DNA of 64,000 nucleotides from the NCBI RefSeq assembly GCF_003350535.1, contig NZ_QQBB01000005.1:310001-374000 (forward strand). The letters are read 5' to 3'. Below are positions 43,902 through 52,918 of the stretch, in pieces (within the stretch, counting starts at the first letter, position 1; each line of letters opens with the position of its first letter). This stretch comes from Microvirga subterranea. Its GTDB lineage: Bacteria; Pseudomonadota; Alphaproteobacteria; Rhizobiales; Beijerinckiaceae. Under the pieces are notes generated by a model. That model was not told where the DNA came from and did not search any database. It was given only the letters and a program-made list of their open reading frames with translations. The translations under genes were made by a program, and so were the position numbers.

Positions 43902-45619
43902 GCGCTCCCCCTCACGGCGGCAATCGCTTTCTCGCCGGGACTGATGGTGCTCACGACCGCAGTGCGCGGGCCGAACTGGCTGATCCGGCCTTCCTGCAGG
44001 ACCATGAGCTTGTCGGCGGCCTGCATGATCGACGGCCGGTGCGCGATCAGAATGACGATCGTTCCATCGGCCCTTAGAGCCTCAATGGCACGGATGAGGG
44101 CACGCTCGCCGTCGGTATCAAGATTGGCGTTCGGTTCGTCGAGAACGACCAGACGGGGCCTGCCGTAGATGGCCCGCGCGAGCCCGATCCGCTGCCGCTG
44201 GCCGCCGGAAAGCGCATAGGTTCCGTCGCCGAGGCGCGTATCGTAGCCGAGCGGAAGGCGCCCGATCATCTCGTGAACGTCAGCGAGACGGGCAGCCTCG
44301 AGCACGAGACGGGGATCCGCGTCCCGCATCCGGGCGATGTTGTCGCGGATGGTTCCGTCGAGGAGGGAGACGTTCTGAGGCAGATAGCCGACCATGTCGC
44401 CGAACGAGCCGCGCTCCCACAGATAGACGTTGTTGCCGTCCAGATAGACGCCGCCGGTCGTCGGCTTCGTGACGCCGATGAGAAGCCGGGCCAGCGTCGA
44501 CTTGCCGGCCGCCGAAGGGCCGACGATGCCGAGCACCTCGCCCGGAGAAAGTGAGAAGGACAGTCCTTTCAGCACCGGCACGTCGGAGCCGGGCGGTGCG
44601 TAGACGAGCCTATCGACCGTCAGGTCGCCCATCGTGCGGGGCGTCGGCTTCGTCTCGCGCTTCGGAGCCTGATTGCCGATGAGGTCGCACACATTCTTCC
44701 AGGCCGCGATGGCCAGAACCCACTGCCGCCAGCCGTCGACCATCGAGTCGAACGGCAGCAGGAGGCGGCCCATGATGATGCTCGAAGCCACCATGGAGCC
44801 CGGGCTGACCTCCTGCCGGATGACCAGGATGGCGCCGACCGAGAGCACCGCGATCTGCATCATGTAGCGGCACGTGCGGGTCAGTGAGGAGAGGGCGCGG
44901 CTGCGCCGGGTCGTGACGTCCAGCAGGTCTTGCGTGTGCAGCTGCGCCCGCCGCCAGCGGCCCGCAAGGGCCGGGAGCATCCCCATGGCCTCGATGGCTT
45001 CCGCATGCCGCAGGCTGCCGCTGATCTCACCGACGTTCTGAAGAGCTGCCTCGTTGGCTCGCTTCATGGCCCTCCGCGTCAGGAAATCCGATAGCAGGCT
45101 GAGCATCAGGATGATCGTGGCCGAAACCAGGGCCACGAGGCCGTAGAGCCAATGCAGCGCGAAGAGGACGCCGAGGAAGATGGGGGCCCAGAGAGCTTCG
45201 AGCGGAACGCTGATGGTATTGCCGACGATGAAGGTCCGAATGTCGTTGAGATCGCGGATCGCCTGACCGGACTGTGCAACGCCGTGCGTGACGGACGCCG
45301 ACACAGCGGCCTGGAGGACCGGAAGGTTGAGCCGCCTCACCAGCTTGCTGGCCATCACCTGGTAGGTCAGCGCCCGCACATAGTCGAGAATGCAGTAAAT
45401 CGCCAATGCGATTGCAGCGACCACGATCAGCATGATCAGCGTATCGGTGCTCTGACTGTTCACAACCCGGTCATGCACTTGAAGCATGAAAAGGGGCACA
45501 GTCAGCTGAAGCATGTTGATGACAGCGCTGAGCGCGGCAGCATAGGCCAGACCCGAGACGAAGGCCTTGCGTCCTTGCTGGATGAGATCTGCGGCTTCTG
45601 ATCCGACAGGTCTTTTCAT
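43898..45619 (-). CDS. type I secretion ABC transporter, PrtD family
   Basis: 573 aa permease-ATPase of the protease/lipase/RTX exporter type, without a C39 peptidase domain. Six transmembrane helices occupy ~20-310 (ALSAVINMLQLTVPLFMLQV; MLIVVAAIALAIYCILDYVR). The ATPase has Walker A GPSAAGKS, QNVSLLDGTIRDNIAR, signature LSGGQRQR, Walker B LVVLDEPNANLD and H-loop AHRPS. The ATG at 45619 has GGAG 11 bases upstream; an upstream in-frame start at 45673 would add 18 poorly conserved residues. It is divergent from the MarR-type regulator. Confidence 0.95.
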   Translation of the reverse strand: MKRPVGSEAADLIQQGRKAFVSGLAYAAALSAVINMLQLTVPLFMLQVHDRVVNSQSTDTLIMLIVVAAIALAIYCILDYVRALTYQVMASKLVRRLNLPVLQAAVSASVTHGVAQSGQAIRDLNDIRTFIVGNTISVPLEALWAPIFLGVLFALHWLYGLVALVSATIILMLSLLSDFLTRRAMKRANEAALQNVGEISGSLRHAEAIEAMGMLPALAGRWRRAQLHTQDLLDVTTRRSRALSSLTRTCRYMMQIAVLSVGAILVIRQEVSPGSMVASSIIMGRLLLPFDSMVDGWRQWVLAIAAWKNVCDLIGNQAPKRETKPTPRTMGDLTVDRLVYAPPGSDVPVLKGLSFSLSPGEVLGIVGPSAAGKSTLARLLIGVTKPTTGGVYLDGNNVYLWERGSFGDMVGYLPQNVSLLDGTIRDNIARMRDADPRLVLEAARLADVHEMIGRLPLGYDTRLGDGTYALSGGQRQRIGLARAIYGRPRLVVLDEPNANLDTDGERALIRAIEALRADGTIVILIAHRPSIMQAADKLMVLQEGRISQFGPRTAVVSTISPGEKAIAAVRGSA

Positions 45620-45886
45620 GCGGGAGCTGCTCCAAAAAGAGGCATCTTCGGGGCGTATCCAAATTTTGCCCAAAAGTTATTCAAGGAGGTTTATGCGATA
45701 TGGATGGTTGTTCGTCTACTCAGAAAGTATGATTCGTGACACATCGAAAAGTGTCGCACAGGAATAAAAACAATATATGTCGCTAATTATCTGCTGATAT
45801 TCATCAAGAATTCAGCGCTGATCGGCTCAAAATCAAATTAGTTCGAAATTCGAACTAATTTGATTAGGTGATTATGAGAAAGTACG
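45620..45886. promoter_or_regulatory. AT-rich divergent promoter region between type I exporter and MarR-type gene
   Basis: 267 bases, clearly richer in A+T than the flanking genes, serving both directions. It contains the long palindrome at 45831-45865 next to the regulator gene. No open reading frame of interest was seen. Confidence 0.6.
45831..45865. promoter_or_regulatory. perfect 17-1-17 palindrome, candidate operator of the MarR-type regulator
   Basis: Arms AATCAAATTAGTTCGAA and TTCGAACTAATTTGATT are exact reverse complements around a single A. The end lies 21 bases before the ATG of the LdtR-like gene, the usual place for an autoregulatory MarR operator. The symmetric core TTCGAAATTCGAA suits a dimer. 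Confidence 0.7.
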
Positions 45887-46498
45887 ATGAGTGCTAAACC
45901 AAATTCTCCTCGGAGCGGGGGAATGAAAGAGGCTGGGGCAACAATGAATGCGGTAACCGACGCAACATCGGAAGAAGGCAAAGAAAGATCCGCCATGTCC
46001 GATGACCATGATCGCGCCCGTTCGCAACTGGCGAGCGTCGCACATCTCGACATCGTCAGGGTGGTCGAGCGCCTCCATCGGCGCTCCCTGGACCTGATCC
46101 GGGCGGATCTGCTCGAGGCCGGAATCGATGACCTGAGCCCATCGCAGGTCATGATGCTGTTCACGATCGGCTCGGGAGAGCTCTCGGTTCGGGACCTGAT
46201 CGAGCGCGGCTACTATCTCGGATCGAACGCGTCCTACAGCCTCAAGCGACTCGTCGAAGCCGAATACGTCATTCGAACCGCATCGGAGCGCGACAGGCGT
46301 TCTGCGCGCATCAAACTGTCGGAGAAGGGGCTCCGGCTCTGCGACATGATCAAGCACATCGACAGAACCTACCATCAGCTCGTCACGCGCGACGAGGAGG
46401 AGGCTCGCGAGCTGGAAATCACCTTCCGGACGCTCAAGCGCCTTGAGCAGGCGTGGAGCAATGCCGTGCGCTATCGGGGGATCCGGCCAGGAGAGTGA
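45887..46498 (+). CDS. MarR-family winged-helix regulator, LdtR-like
   Basis: 203 aa. A ~35-residue N-terminal extension is followed by a MarR fold: HLDIVRVVERLHRRSLDLIR (dimer helix), LSPSQVMMLFTIGSGELSVR, then the recognition region IERGYYLGSNASYSLKRLVE and wing ASERDRRSARIKLSEKG. The DLIERGYYxGSNxSY block is what I recall from LdtR of Hyphomicrobiales, a regulator of L,D-transpeptidase and stress genes. ATGs at 45923, 45944 and 45995 are alternative starts. Probable autoregulation through the palindrome just upstream; control of the divergent exporter is possible. Confidence 0.88.
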   Translation: MSAKPNSPRSGGMKEAGATMNAVTDATSEEGKERSAMSDDHDRARSQLASVAHLDIVRVVERLHRRSLDLIRADLLEAGIDDLSPSQVMMLFTIGSGELSVRDLIERGYYLGSNASYSLKRLVEAEYVIRTASERDRRSARIKLSEKGLRLCDMIKHIDRTYHQLVTRDEEEARELEITFRTLKRLEQAWSNAVRYRGIRPGE

Positions 46499-46525
46499 CC
46501 GGAGCTTCTCGGGTTCATCGATCCG

Positions 46526-46804
46526 TCACCCGGCGTCGCTGCCGAGTTGGCCGAGCTGCTCCGGGCCGGCGACTTCCTTCTCGATCGGGCTTTCGCTTGG
46601 CTGGATGCTCTGCAACGCGTCAATGACGAGCGGATCCAAACCGGCTCCTCCCTGCCGGGCATGCGCCAGAATGGCGTTGCGCATGCCCGGAGTCCAAAAT
46701 GAGACGAGATGATCCTTAATCCCTGCGACTGCCTTGTCCTCCGGATAAGACTGAAAGAAGCCTGCAATCTGGTTGGCCATGCGGATCAGCTTCTCGATGG
46801 TCAT
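46526..46804 (-). CDS. fdsD: formate dehydrogenase delta subunit
   Basis: 92 aa. Begins MTIEKLIRMANQIAGFFQSY, followed by KDHLVSFWTPGMRNAIL, the FdsD/DUF-type delta-subunit signature. It is required for assembly or activity of NAD-dependent FdsGBA enzymes in other bacteria. ATG overlaps the fdhD stop (ATGA). It is the last gene of the fds operon; its end is 28 bases from the convergent MarR gene. Confidence 0.93.
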   Translation of the reverse strand: MTIEKLIRMANQIAGFFQSYPEDKAVAGIKDHLVSFWTPGMRNAILAHARQGGAGLDPLVIDALQSIQPSESPIEKEVAGPEQLGQLGSDAG

Positions 46805-47643
46805 CGGGCCGATTCCTGCTGAAGGAGACGCTCGAGGCCGTGAAAGACGGTCATGGAATCGCGTCGCGCGATTCCTGCGAGCGTGATGTCCAGTTCCCGG
46901 GCCCGCGCAAGGGCCCGGGCCGTCGGAGCTGAGACCGCCACGAGCGTGCGCGCCCCGAAGGCGGCGATCTTCTCCACGAGTTCGAATGAGCAACGACTCG
47001 TGACGATTGCGAAGCCCTGCCTCGGATCTGCGTCGGTCCGAACAAGGGCGCCGATCAGCTTGTCGAGTGCGTTGTGGCGACCGACATCCTCTCGTACCGT
47101 CACGACTTCGCCATCGATGCCCGCCCATGCGGCAGCGTGAACGGCGCGGGTGCGATCGTTCAGGGGCTGCCAGTGCTCCATCTGATCGAGAGCACGCCGG
47201 ACGGAGCCAACCGCAATGCGGGGCGCCTCTCCCTCCGGAGCCCTTGCGTGAGGAAGAGACGCGAGATCGTCGATCCCGCACAGGCCGCACCCGGTTCTGC
47301 CCGATAAAGCCCGCTTGCGCGCGAGATGCTGGTGCAGACGCTCGGGCACAAGATCGATGGAGCACTGGAGGCCATTCTCCGCCTGCTCGATGCGAATTCC
47401 GCGAATATCGCGACGATCCAAAATGACGCCCTCGGTGAGGCTGAATCCGTAGGCGAAGTCCTCGAGATGGGATGGCGTTACCATCATGACGGCGAAGGGA
47501 ACGCCCCCATAGATGATGCCGACAGGCTCCTCCGCAGGCAGCACCCTCCCGGTGCTCGTGACGGCTCCGGTTTCGAAGGAGACGACCGAGGCTTCGGCCT
47601 CCGTCGCTTCCGGAGGAGCGCCATGGCGGCTACTGGGCGGCAT
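46801..47643 (-). CDS. fdhD: formate dehydrogenase accessory sulfurtransferase FdhD
   Basis: About 280 aa. FdhD passes sulfur from a cysteine desulfurase to the molybdenum cofactor of formate dehydrogenase. The CxxC site is in RTGCGLCGIDDL. VREDVGRHNALDKLIG and TSRCSFELVEKIA are further family blocks. Its start overlaps the end of fdsA; ATG 47643 gives the usual length, while ATG 47676, with GAGGAG too close to it, is an alternative. In this operon it holds the place called fdsC elsewhere. Confidence 0.93.
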   Translation of the reverse strand: MPPSSRHGAPPEATEAEASVVSFETGAVTSTGRVLPAEEPVGIIYGGVPFAVMMVTPSHLEDFAYGFSLTEGVILDRRDIRGIRIEQAENGLQCSIDLVPERLHQHLARKRALSGRTGCGLCGIDDLASLPHARAPEGEAPRIAVGSVRRALDQMEHWQPLNDRTRAVHAAAWAGIDGEVVTVREDVGRHNALDKLIGALVRTDADPRQGFAIVTSRCSFELVEKIAAFGARTLVAVSAPTARALARARELDITLAGIARRDSMTVFHGLERLLQQESAR

Positions 47644-50473
47644 CCAGGCGGGTCCCGATTTGCTTGAGCGTGGCATTCTCCTCGAAGAAGCGCGCCTGCC
47701 AGTCGGAGGGGCGATTGGTCTTTCGCACCTGGACGGCCGTTACCTTGTACTCGGGGCAGTTCGTCGCCCAATCCGAATAATCGGTGGTGATGACGTTCGC
47801 GCCGGTCTTCGCGTGGTGGAAGGTCGTGTAGACCACTCCCGGTTGCATCCGTTCGCTGATCCGCGCCCTCAACGCAATGTCGCCCGAACGGCTCTCCAGG
47901 GCCACCAGATCGCCCTCCATGATGCCCCGGTTCTCGGCGTCGAAGGGATGGATCTCCAGCACGTCCTCCTCATGCCACAGGCTGTTGGCCGTGCGACGGG
48001 TCTGCGCCCCCACATTGTACTGGGTCAGAATGCGCCCGGTCGTAAGGATCAGCGGGAAGCGCGGGCCGGTCCGCTCCTCGGTCGGCACGAATTCCGTGAT
48101 CATGAACTTGCCCTTGCCGCGCACGAACCGATCCACATGCATGGTCGGCGTTCCGAAGGGAGCCGCGTCGTTGCAGGGCCACTGGATCGAACCGAGCTTC
48201 TCGAGCTTCTCGTAAGAGACACCTGCGAAACTCGGGGTGAGCCGCGCAATCTCCTCCATGATCTGGCCTGGGTGCTCGTAGCTCATTTCGAAACCGAGTG
48301 CTTTGGCGAAGGCGATCGTTACTTCCCAGTCCGCCATGCCGCTCAAGGGCGGCATGACCTTGCGCACGCGGTTGATGCGTCGCTCCGCGTTGGTGAATGT
48401 CCCGTCCTTCTCCAGGAACGAGGATCCCGGCAGGAAGACATGGGCGTACTTGGCAGTCTCGTTCAGGAAGATATCCTGGATGACCACGCACTCCATTGCC
48501 ATTAAGCCCGCAGTAACGTGCTGCGTGTCCGGGTCGGACTGCGCGATGTCCTCGCCCTGGATATAGAGTCCTTTAAACGAACCGGAGACCGCCTCGTCCA
48601 GCATGTTGGGAATGCGAAGTCCCGGCTCGTTGTCGAGCGCCACGCCCCAAAAAGTCTCGAACATCTGCCTAGTCGCATCGTCTGACACATGGCGGTAGCC
48701 GGAGAACTCGTGCGGGAACGAGCCCATGTCGCACGAGCCCTGGACGTTGTTCTGCCCGCGCAGCGGGTTCACGCCCACGCCTTGCCGGCCGATGTTGCCG
48801 GTCGCCATGGCGAGGTTCGCCATGCCCATCACCATCGTCGAGCCTTGGCTGTGCTCCGTGACGCCGAGTCCGTAGTAGATCGCTGAATTCTGCGCCTTCC
48901 CGTAGAGGCGCGCCGCGCCGCGCACGTCGGCGGCCGGCACGCCGGTCAGATCCTCGACGGCTTCCGGAGAATGGCGCTCATCGGCGATGAAGCGGGCCCA
49001 GACCTCGAAATCGTCGAGGTCGCAGCGCTCGCGCACGTAATCCTCGTTGATCAAACCTTCCGTCACGATCACGTGCGCGATGGCGTTGATCATCGCCACG
49101 TTGGTGCCGGGCTTCAGCGGCAGGTGGTAGTCTGCCTCGACGTGCGGCGACCTCACGAGGTCGATCCGCCGCGGGTCGATGACGATCAGCCGCGCACCCT
49201 CGCGCAGGCGCCGCTTCATGCGCGACGCGAAGACCGGATGGCCGTCCGTGGGATTGGCGCCGATCACCACGATGACGTCGGCCTCGGCGACGGAGGCGAA
49301 GTCCTGCGTGCCGGCGGAGGTGCCGAGGGTCGCCTTCAGGCCGTAGCCGGTCGGCGAGTGGCAGACCCGGGCGCAGGTATCGACGTTGTTGTTGCCGAAG
49401 CCGGCCCGCACCAGCTTCTGGACCAGGAAGGTCTCCTCGTTGGTGCAGCGGGACGAGGTGATGCCGCCGATGGAGTTGCGGCCGTACCTCGCCTGGATGC
49501 GCTTGAACTCGCTCGCCGCACGGGTCAGCGCCTCGTTCCACGAGACCTCGCGCCATGGATCCGTGATCTTCTCGCGGATCATCGGCTTCGTGATGCGGTC
49601 CTTGTGCGTGGCGTAGCCCCAGGCGAAGCGTCCCTTAACGCAGGAATGGCCTTCGTTCGCCTTGCCGTCCTTGTACGGCACCATGCGCACGACCATATTG
49701 CCCTTCATCTCCGCCTTGAACGAGCAGCCGACGCCGCAATAGGCGCAGGTCGTCACCACCGAACGCTCAGGCGTGCCGAGCGTGATGACGCTCTTCTCGT
49801 TGAGGGTCGCGGTCGGGCAGGCCTGGACGCAGGCGCCGCAGGAGACGCATTCCGAGCCGAAGAAGTCGAGGCCGCCCGGCGAGACGCGGGAGTCGAAGCC
49901 GCGCCCCTGAATGGTGAGGGCGAAGGTTCCCTGCACTTCTTCGCAGGCCCGAACGCAGCGCGAGCAGACGATGCATTTCGAATCCTCGAACGTGAAGTAG
50001 GGGTTCGACTCGTCCTTCGGGGCTTTGAGATGGTTTTGGCCCTCGTAGCCGTAGCGGACCTCACGCAGGCCCACGGCGCCCGCCATATCCTGCAGTTCGC
50101 AATCGCCATTGGCCGAGCAGGTGAGGCAGTCGAGCGGGTGGTCGGAGATGTAGAGTTCCATCACGCCCCGCCGAAGGTCTGCGAGCCGCGGGGTCTGGGT
50201 GTGCACGACCATGCCTTCCTCGACCGGCGTCGTGCAGGAGGCGGGGGTGCCGCGGCGTCCCTCGATCTCCACGAGGCAGAGGCGGCAGGAGCCGAAGGGC
50301 TCCAAGCTGTCCGTTGCGCAAAGCTTCGGAATCTTCGTGCCGAGCACCATGGCGGCGGCCATGACGGAGGTACCGGCCGGAACGGAGACGGATTGCCCGT
50401 CGATCGTGAGGGTGGCGATCTTGTCCGACTTGCGGATCGGCGTGCCGTAGTCGATTTCCTGGATCAGGGGCAT
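47630..50473 (-). CDS. fdsA: NAD-dependent formate dehydrogenase alpha (catalytic) subunit
   Basis: 947 aa cytoplasmic molybdenum or tungsten enzyme oxidising formate to CO2. An N-terminal 2Fe-2S ferredoxin domain (~15-95; FGSCRLCLVEIEG) comes first. A His-Cys 4Fe-4S site follows (HPLDCLTCSANGDCEL), then two 4Fe-4S motifs (CIVCSRCVRACEE; CVSCGACVQACPT). The 4Fe-4S site of the catalytic domain is CAYCGVGC. The metal ligand is Cys, in NVDTCARVCHSPTG, not selenocysteine. The C-terminal molybdopterin-dinucleotide-binding domain ends the protein. It follows fdsB after 13 bases. Confidence 0.97.
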   Translation of the reverse strand: MPLIQEIDYGTPIRKSDKIATLTIDGQSVSVPAGTSVMAAAMVLGTKIPKLCATDSLEPFGSCRLCLVEIEGRRGTPASCTTPVEEGMVVHTQTPRLADLRRGVMELYISDHPLDCLTCSANGDCELQDMAGAVGLREVRYGYEGQNHLKAPKDESNPYFTFEDSKCIVCSRCVRACEEVQGTFALTIQGRGFDSRVSPGGLDFFGSECVSCGACVQACPTATLNEKSVITLGTPERSVVTTCAYCGVGCSFKAEMKGNMVVRMVPYKDGKANEGHSCVKGRFAWGYATHKDRITKPMIREKITDPWREVSWNEALTRAASEFKRIQARYGRNSIGGITSSRCTNEETFLVQKLVRAGFGNNNVDTCARVCHSPTGYGLKATLGTSAGTQDFASVAEADVIVVIGANPTDGHPVFASRMKRRLREGARLIVIDPRRIDLVRSPHVEADYHLPLKPGTNVAMINAIAHVIVTEGLINEDYVRERCDLDDFEVWARFIADERHSPEAVEDLTGVPAADVRGAARLYGKAQNSAIYYGLGVTEHSQGSTMVMGMANLAMATGNIGRQGVGVNPLRGQNNVQGSCDMGSFPHEFSGYRHVSDDATRQMFETFWGVALDNEPGLRIPNMLDEAVSGSFKGLYIQGEDIAQSDPDTQHVTAGLMAMECVVIQDIFLNETAKYAHVFLPGSSFLEKDGTFTNAERRINRVRKVMPPLSGMADWEVTIAFAKALGFEMSYEHPGQIMEEIARLTPSFAGVSYEKLEKLGSIQWPCNDAAPFGTPTMHVDRFVRGKGKFMITEFVPTEERTGPRFPLILTTGRILTQYNVGAQTRRTANSLWHEEDVLEIHPFDAENRGIMEGDLVALESRSGDIALRARISERMQPGVVYTTFHHAKTGANVITTDYSDWATNCPEYKVTAVQVRKTNRPSDWQARFFEENATLKQIGTRLDAAQ

Positions 50474-50486
50474 GGTCTGACCTCCC

Positions 50487-52043
50487 TCACTCGGCGGCCG
50501 CAGGCAGGGTTCTGGGTCGGTCGAAGTCTTCGAAGAAATGCGTGATTGCGCTCATCACCGGCACGGGCGTGAGGCCTCCCATGGCGCAGAGCGAGGCGTC
50601 GGTCATCAACCGGCAGAGGTCTTCGAGCACCTCGAAGTTCTTCTCCGGCTCGTTGCCTGCGATGATGCGGTCCATCACCTCGACGCCGCGCACCGCCCCC
50701 ACCCGGCAGGGCGTGCACTTGCCGCAGCTTTCCTTGGCACAGAACTCGAAGGCGAAGCGGGCCTGCCGGGAGAGATCGACGGTATCGTCGAACACGACAA
50801 TGCCGCCATGGCCGACGAGGCCCTTCTCGGCCGCGAAGCTCTCGTAGTCCATCGGAATGTCGAGCATGTGGGCCGGAAAATAGGCGCCGAGCGGTCCGCC
50901 GATCTGCACGGCCTTCACGGGGCGGCCGGTAAATGTGCCGCCGCCGAAATCCTCGATGATCTCGCGCAGCGTGACGCCGAAGGCGAGTTCGATGAGGCCG
51001 CCACGCTTCACGTTGCCGGCGAGTTGCACGGGCAGCGTCCCGCGGGAGCGTCCCATCCCGTAATCGGCATAGGCCTGCGCCCCATGCTCCAGGATCCAGG
51101 GCACGCTGGCGAAGGTGAGCGCATTGTTGACGACCGTCGGCTTGCCGAAGAGGCCTGCGATTGCGGGCAGGGGAGGCTTGGCCCGGACGACGCCGCGCTT
51201 GCCCTCGAGACTCTCCAGAAGGGAGGTCTCCTCGCCGCAAATGTAGGCGCCAGCGCCGAGACGCGTCTCCAGGGTGAACGGGCGACCGGAACCCATGACG
51301 GAGGCGCCGAGCCAGCCGGCCTGGATCGCCGCCGCGATTGCCGCGTTCATGGTACGGAAAGCGTGCGGGTATTCGGAGCGGATGTAGATGAACCCTTTTG
51401 TGGCGCCGACCGCGAGGGCCGCGATGATCATCCCCTCGATCAGGGTGAAGGGATCGCCCTCCATCAGCATCCGGTCGGCGAAGGTGCCGCTGTCGCCCTC
51501 GTCGGCGTTGCAGACGATGTACTTCCGATCCGCCTCGGCATGCAGAACGGTGCCCCATTTGATGCCGGTCGGAAATCCTGCGCCGCCGCGGCCGCGGAGA
51601 CCGGATGCCTTCACCCTGTCGACGATCTCCTGTGCCCCACAGGCGAGGGCGCGATCCAGCCCCTTGAAGCCGCCATGGGCTCGGTAATCGGCAATCGAAA
51701 CGGGATCGATCACGCCGCAGCGCGCGAAGACGAGGCGCTGCTGGCGGGCCAGATACGGAACATCTTCGAGCCGTCCGATCCGAAGCGGGTGGTCGCCGCC
51801 GGCCAGGAAGTCCGCCTCGAACAGGCTCGCGACGTCGTCCGGCCGGAGAGGGCCATAGCCGATGCGGCCCTCCGGCGTCTCGACCTCGATGAGCGGCTCC
51901 AGCCAGAACAGACCGCGCGAGCCCGTCCGTACGATCCCGATTGGTTGACCGAGCGTGGATGCCGTTTCGGCGACGGCGCGGGCAATTCGTGATGCGCCGA
52001 GTGCAAGCGAGGCAGCATCCTGCGAAATATAGATCCGGGTCAT
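50487..52043 (-). CDS. fdsB: NAD-dependent formate dehydrogenase beta subunit (NuoF-like)
   Basis: 518 aa. An N-terminal thioredoxin-like segment (~1-85) is followed by the FMN/NADH-binding domain with LRGRGGAGFPTGIKW and CNADEGDSGTFADR. The C-terminal 4Fe-4S site is ESCGKCTPCRVG. It passes electrons from FdsA to NAD+. Its ATG overlaps the fdsG stop by four bases. Length and layout are normal for FdsB. Confidence 0.97.
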   Translation of the reverse strand: MTRIYISQDAASLALGASRIARAVAETASTLGQPIGIVRTGSRGLFWLEPLIEVETPEGRIGYGPLRPDDVASLFEADFLAGGDHPLRIGRLEDVPYLARQQRLVFARCGVIDPVSIADYRAHGGFKGLDRALACGAQEIVDRVKASGLRGRGGAGFPTGIKWGTVLHAEADRKYIVCNADEGDSGTFADRMLMEGDPFTLIEGMIIAALAVGATKGFIYIRSEYPHAFRTMNAAIAAAIQAGWLGASVMGSGRPFTLETRLGAGAYICGEETSLLESLEGKRGVVRAKPPLPAIAGLFGKPTVVNNALTFASVPWILEHGAQAYADYGMGRSRGTLPVQLAGNVKRGGLIELAFGVTLREIIEDFGGGTFTGRPVKAVQIGGPLGAYFPAHMLDIPMDYESFAAEKGLVGHGGIVVFDDTVDLSRQARFAFEFCAKESCGKCTPCRVGAVRGVEVMDRIIAGNEPEKNFEVLEDLCRLMTDASLCAMGGLTPVPVMSAITHFFEDFDRPRTLPAAAE

Positions 52044-52516
52044 GCCTGCCGCGCCTCCCTGGACAGGGTTGCGAGGGTGGTCGCGTCAAGGCGGGCCACC
52101 GGCTCGCCATCATATAGGGCGGCTGGAGCGCACACACAGAGACCGAGACAGTAGACGGCTTCGATCGTCAGGGCGCCGTCAGCGGTCGTCCCGCCCCAGT
52201 CAACGCCTTCCTGTTCCAAAATCTGCCGAGCGAGCCGGGGAGCGCCCATCGACTGGCAGGCCTCGGCCCGGCACAGCTTGAGCACGTGGCGTCCGGGGGG
52301 CTGGCGGCGGAAATCGTGATAGAAGGTCACGATTCCACGAACTTCGGCCCTGGACAGGTTGAGAGCGGAAGCGATCAGGGGAATGGCCTCGTCGGCCACG
52401 AAGCCGAACTCTTCCTGGAGTGCGTGGAGGACGGGAAGCGCGGCACCGTCGCGGTGGGTATGGGCCTCCACGATTTCGCTCGCTCGCGCGATATCCCATT
52501 GAACCGGTTGAGGCAT
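52040..52516 (-). CDS. fdsG: NAD-dependent formate dehydrogenase gamma subunit (NuoE-like)
   Basis: 158 aa. Thioredoxin-like 2Fe-2S protein with the four cysteines in KLCRAEACQSMGA and YCLGLCVCAPAAL. The N-terminal helical part (ALPVLHALQEEFGFVADEAI) matches NuoE/FdsG. It is the first gene of the fds operon. AGGGAAG lies about 5 bases before the ATG. Confidence 0.96.
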   Translation of the reverse strand: MPQPVQWDIARASEIVEAHTHRDGAALPVLHALQEEFGFVADEAIPLIASALNLSRAEVRGIVTFYHDFRRQPPGRHVLKLCRAEACQSMGAPRLARQILEQEGVDWGGTTADGALTIEAVYCLGLCVCAPAALYDGEPVARLDATTLATLSREARQA

Positions 52517-52918
52517 TTTCTTCCCTGAACGGCTTCTCTTTTGTCCAGGTTGGCGAAGCGGACCGGCCTTTGCAAGGAGCTTGTCTCACGCCGCGCCAGA
52601 AAATTTTATCGATGGCTCACAGGAGGTTCCGCCGGCAGTCCGCGCCTGATCGCAGGGAGGACAACCTGAGGCAGGGGACGGGTATGGTTCCTCTGAACGA
52701 AGCATTGGGCGCGCAGCATCACCGGCGACGATTGTCGGCCGAACTTGGGCGTGCATATAATATGATTAATGAGCATGACGCGGCCGGAAGAGCCGAGGAA
52801 GACGGACAGGGAGGGAACCAACGATGTTGAGGAACTTTGCGGAACTGCCGCGCTGTAGCTCCCGGCGCGCGGCCGAACGCGTCGCAGCACGTCCAGCCGA
52901 CGTCGCCGTGACCGCGTG
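52517..52918. promoter_or_regulatory. 402-base divergent region between fds operon and GntR gene
   Basis: Holds the promoters of both directions. On the plus strand TTGTCG (52732-52737) and TATAAT (52756-52761) are 18 bases apart, the best promoter candidate for the GntR-type gene, though it leaves a leader of about 150 bases. No small gene or RNA could be supported. Confidence 0.45.

Noticed and set aside
47630..50473. Possible selenocysteine formate dehydrogenase
   Set aside because: The metal-ligand position is an ordinary Cys codon in the CARVCHSPTG segment, and there is no in-frame TGA.
48971..50545. 524-codon open frame antisense to fdsA
   Set aside because: fdsA on the other strand is fully conserved. 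This frame has the Ala/Arg/Val-rich composition of a shadow.
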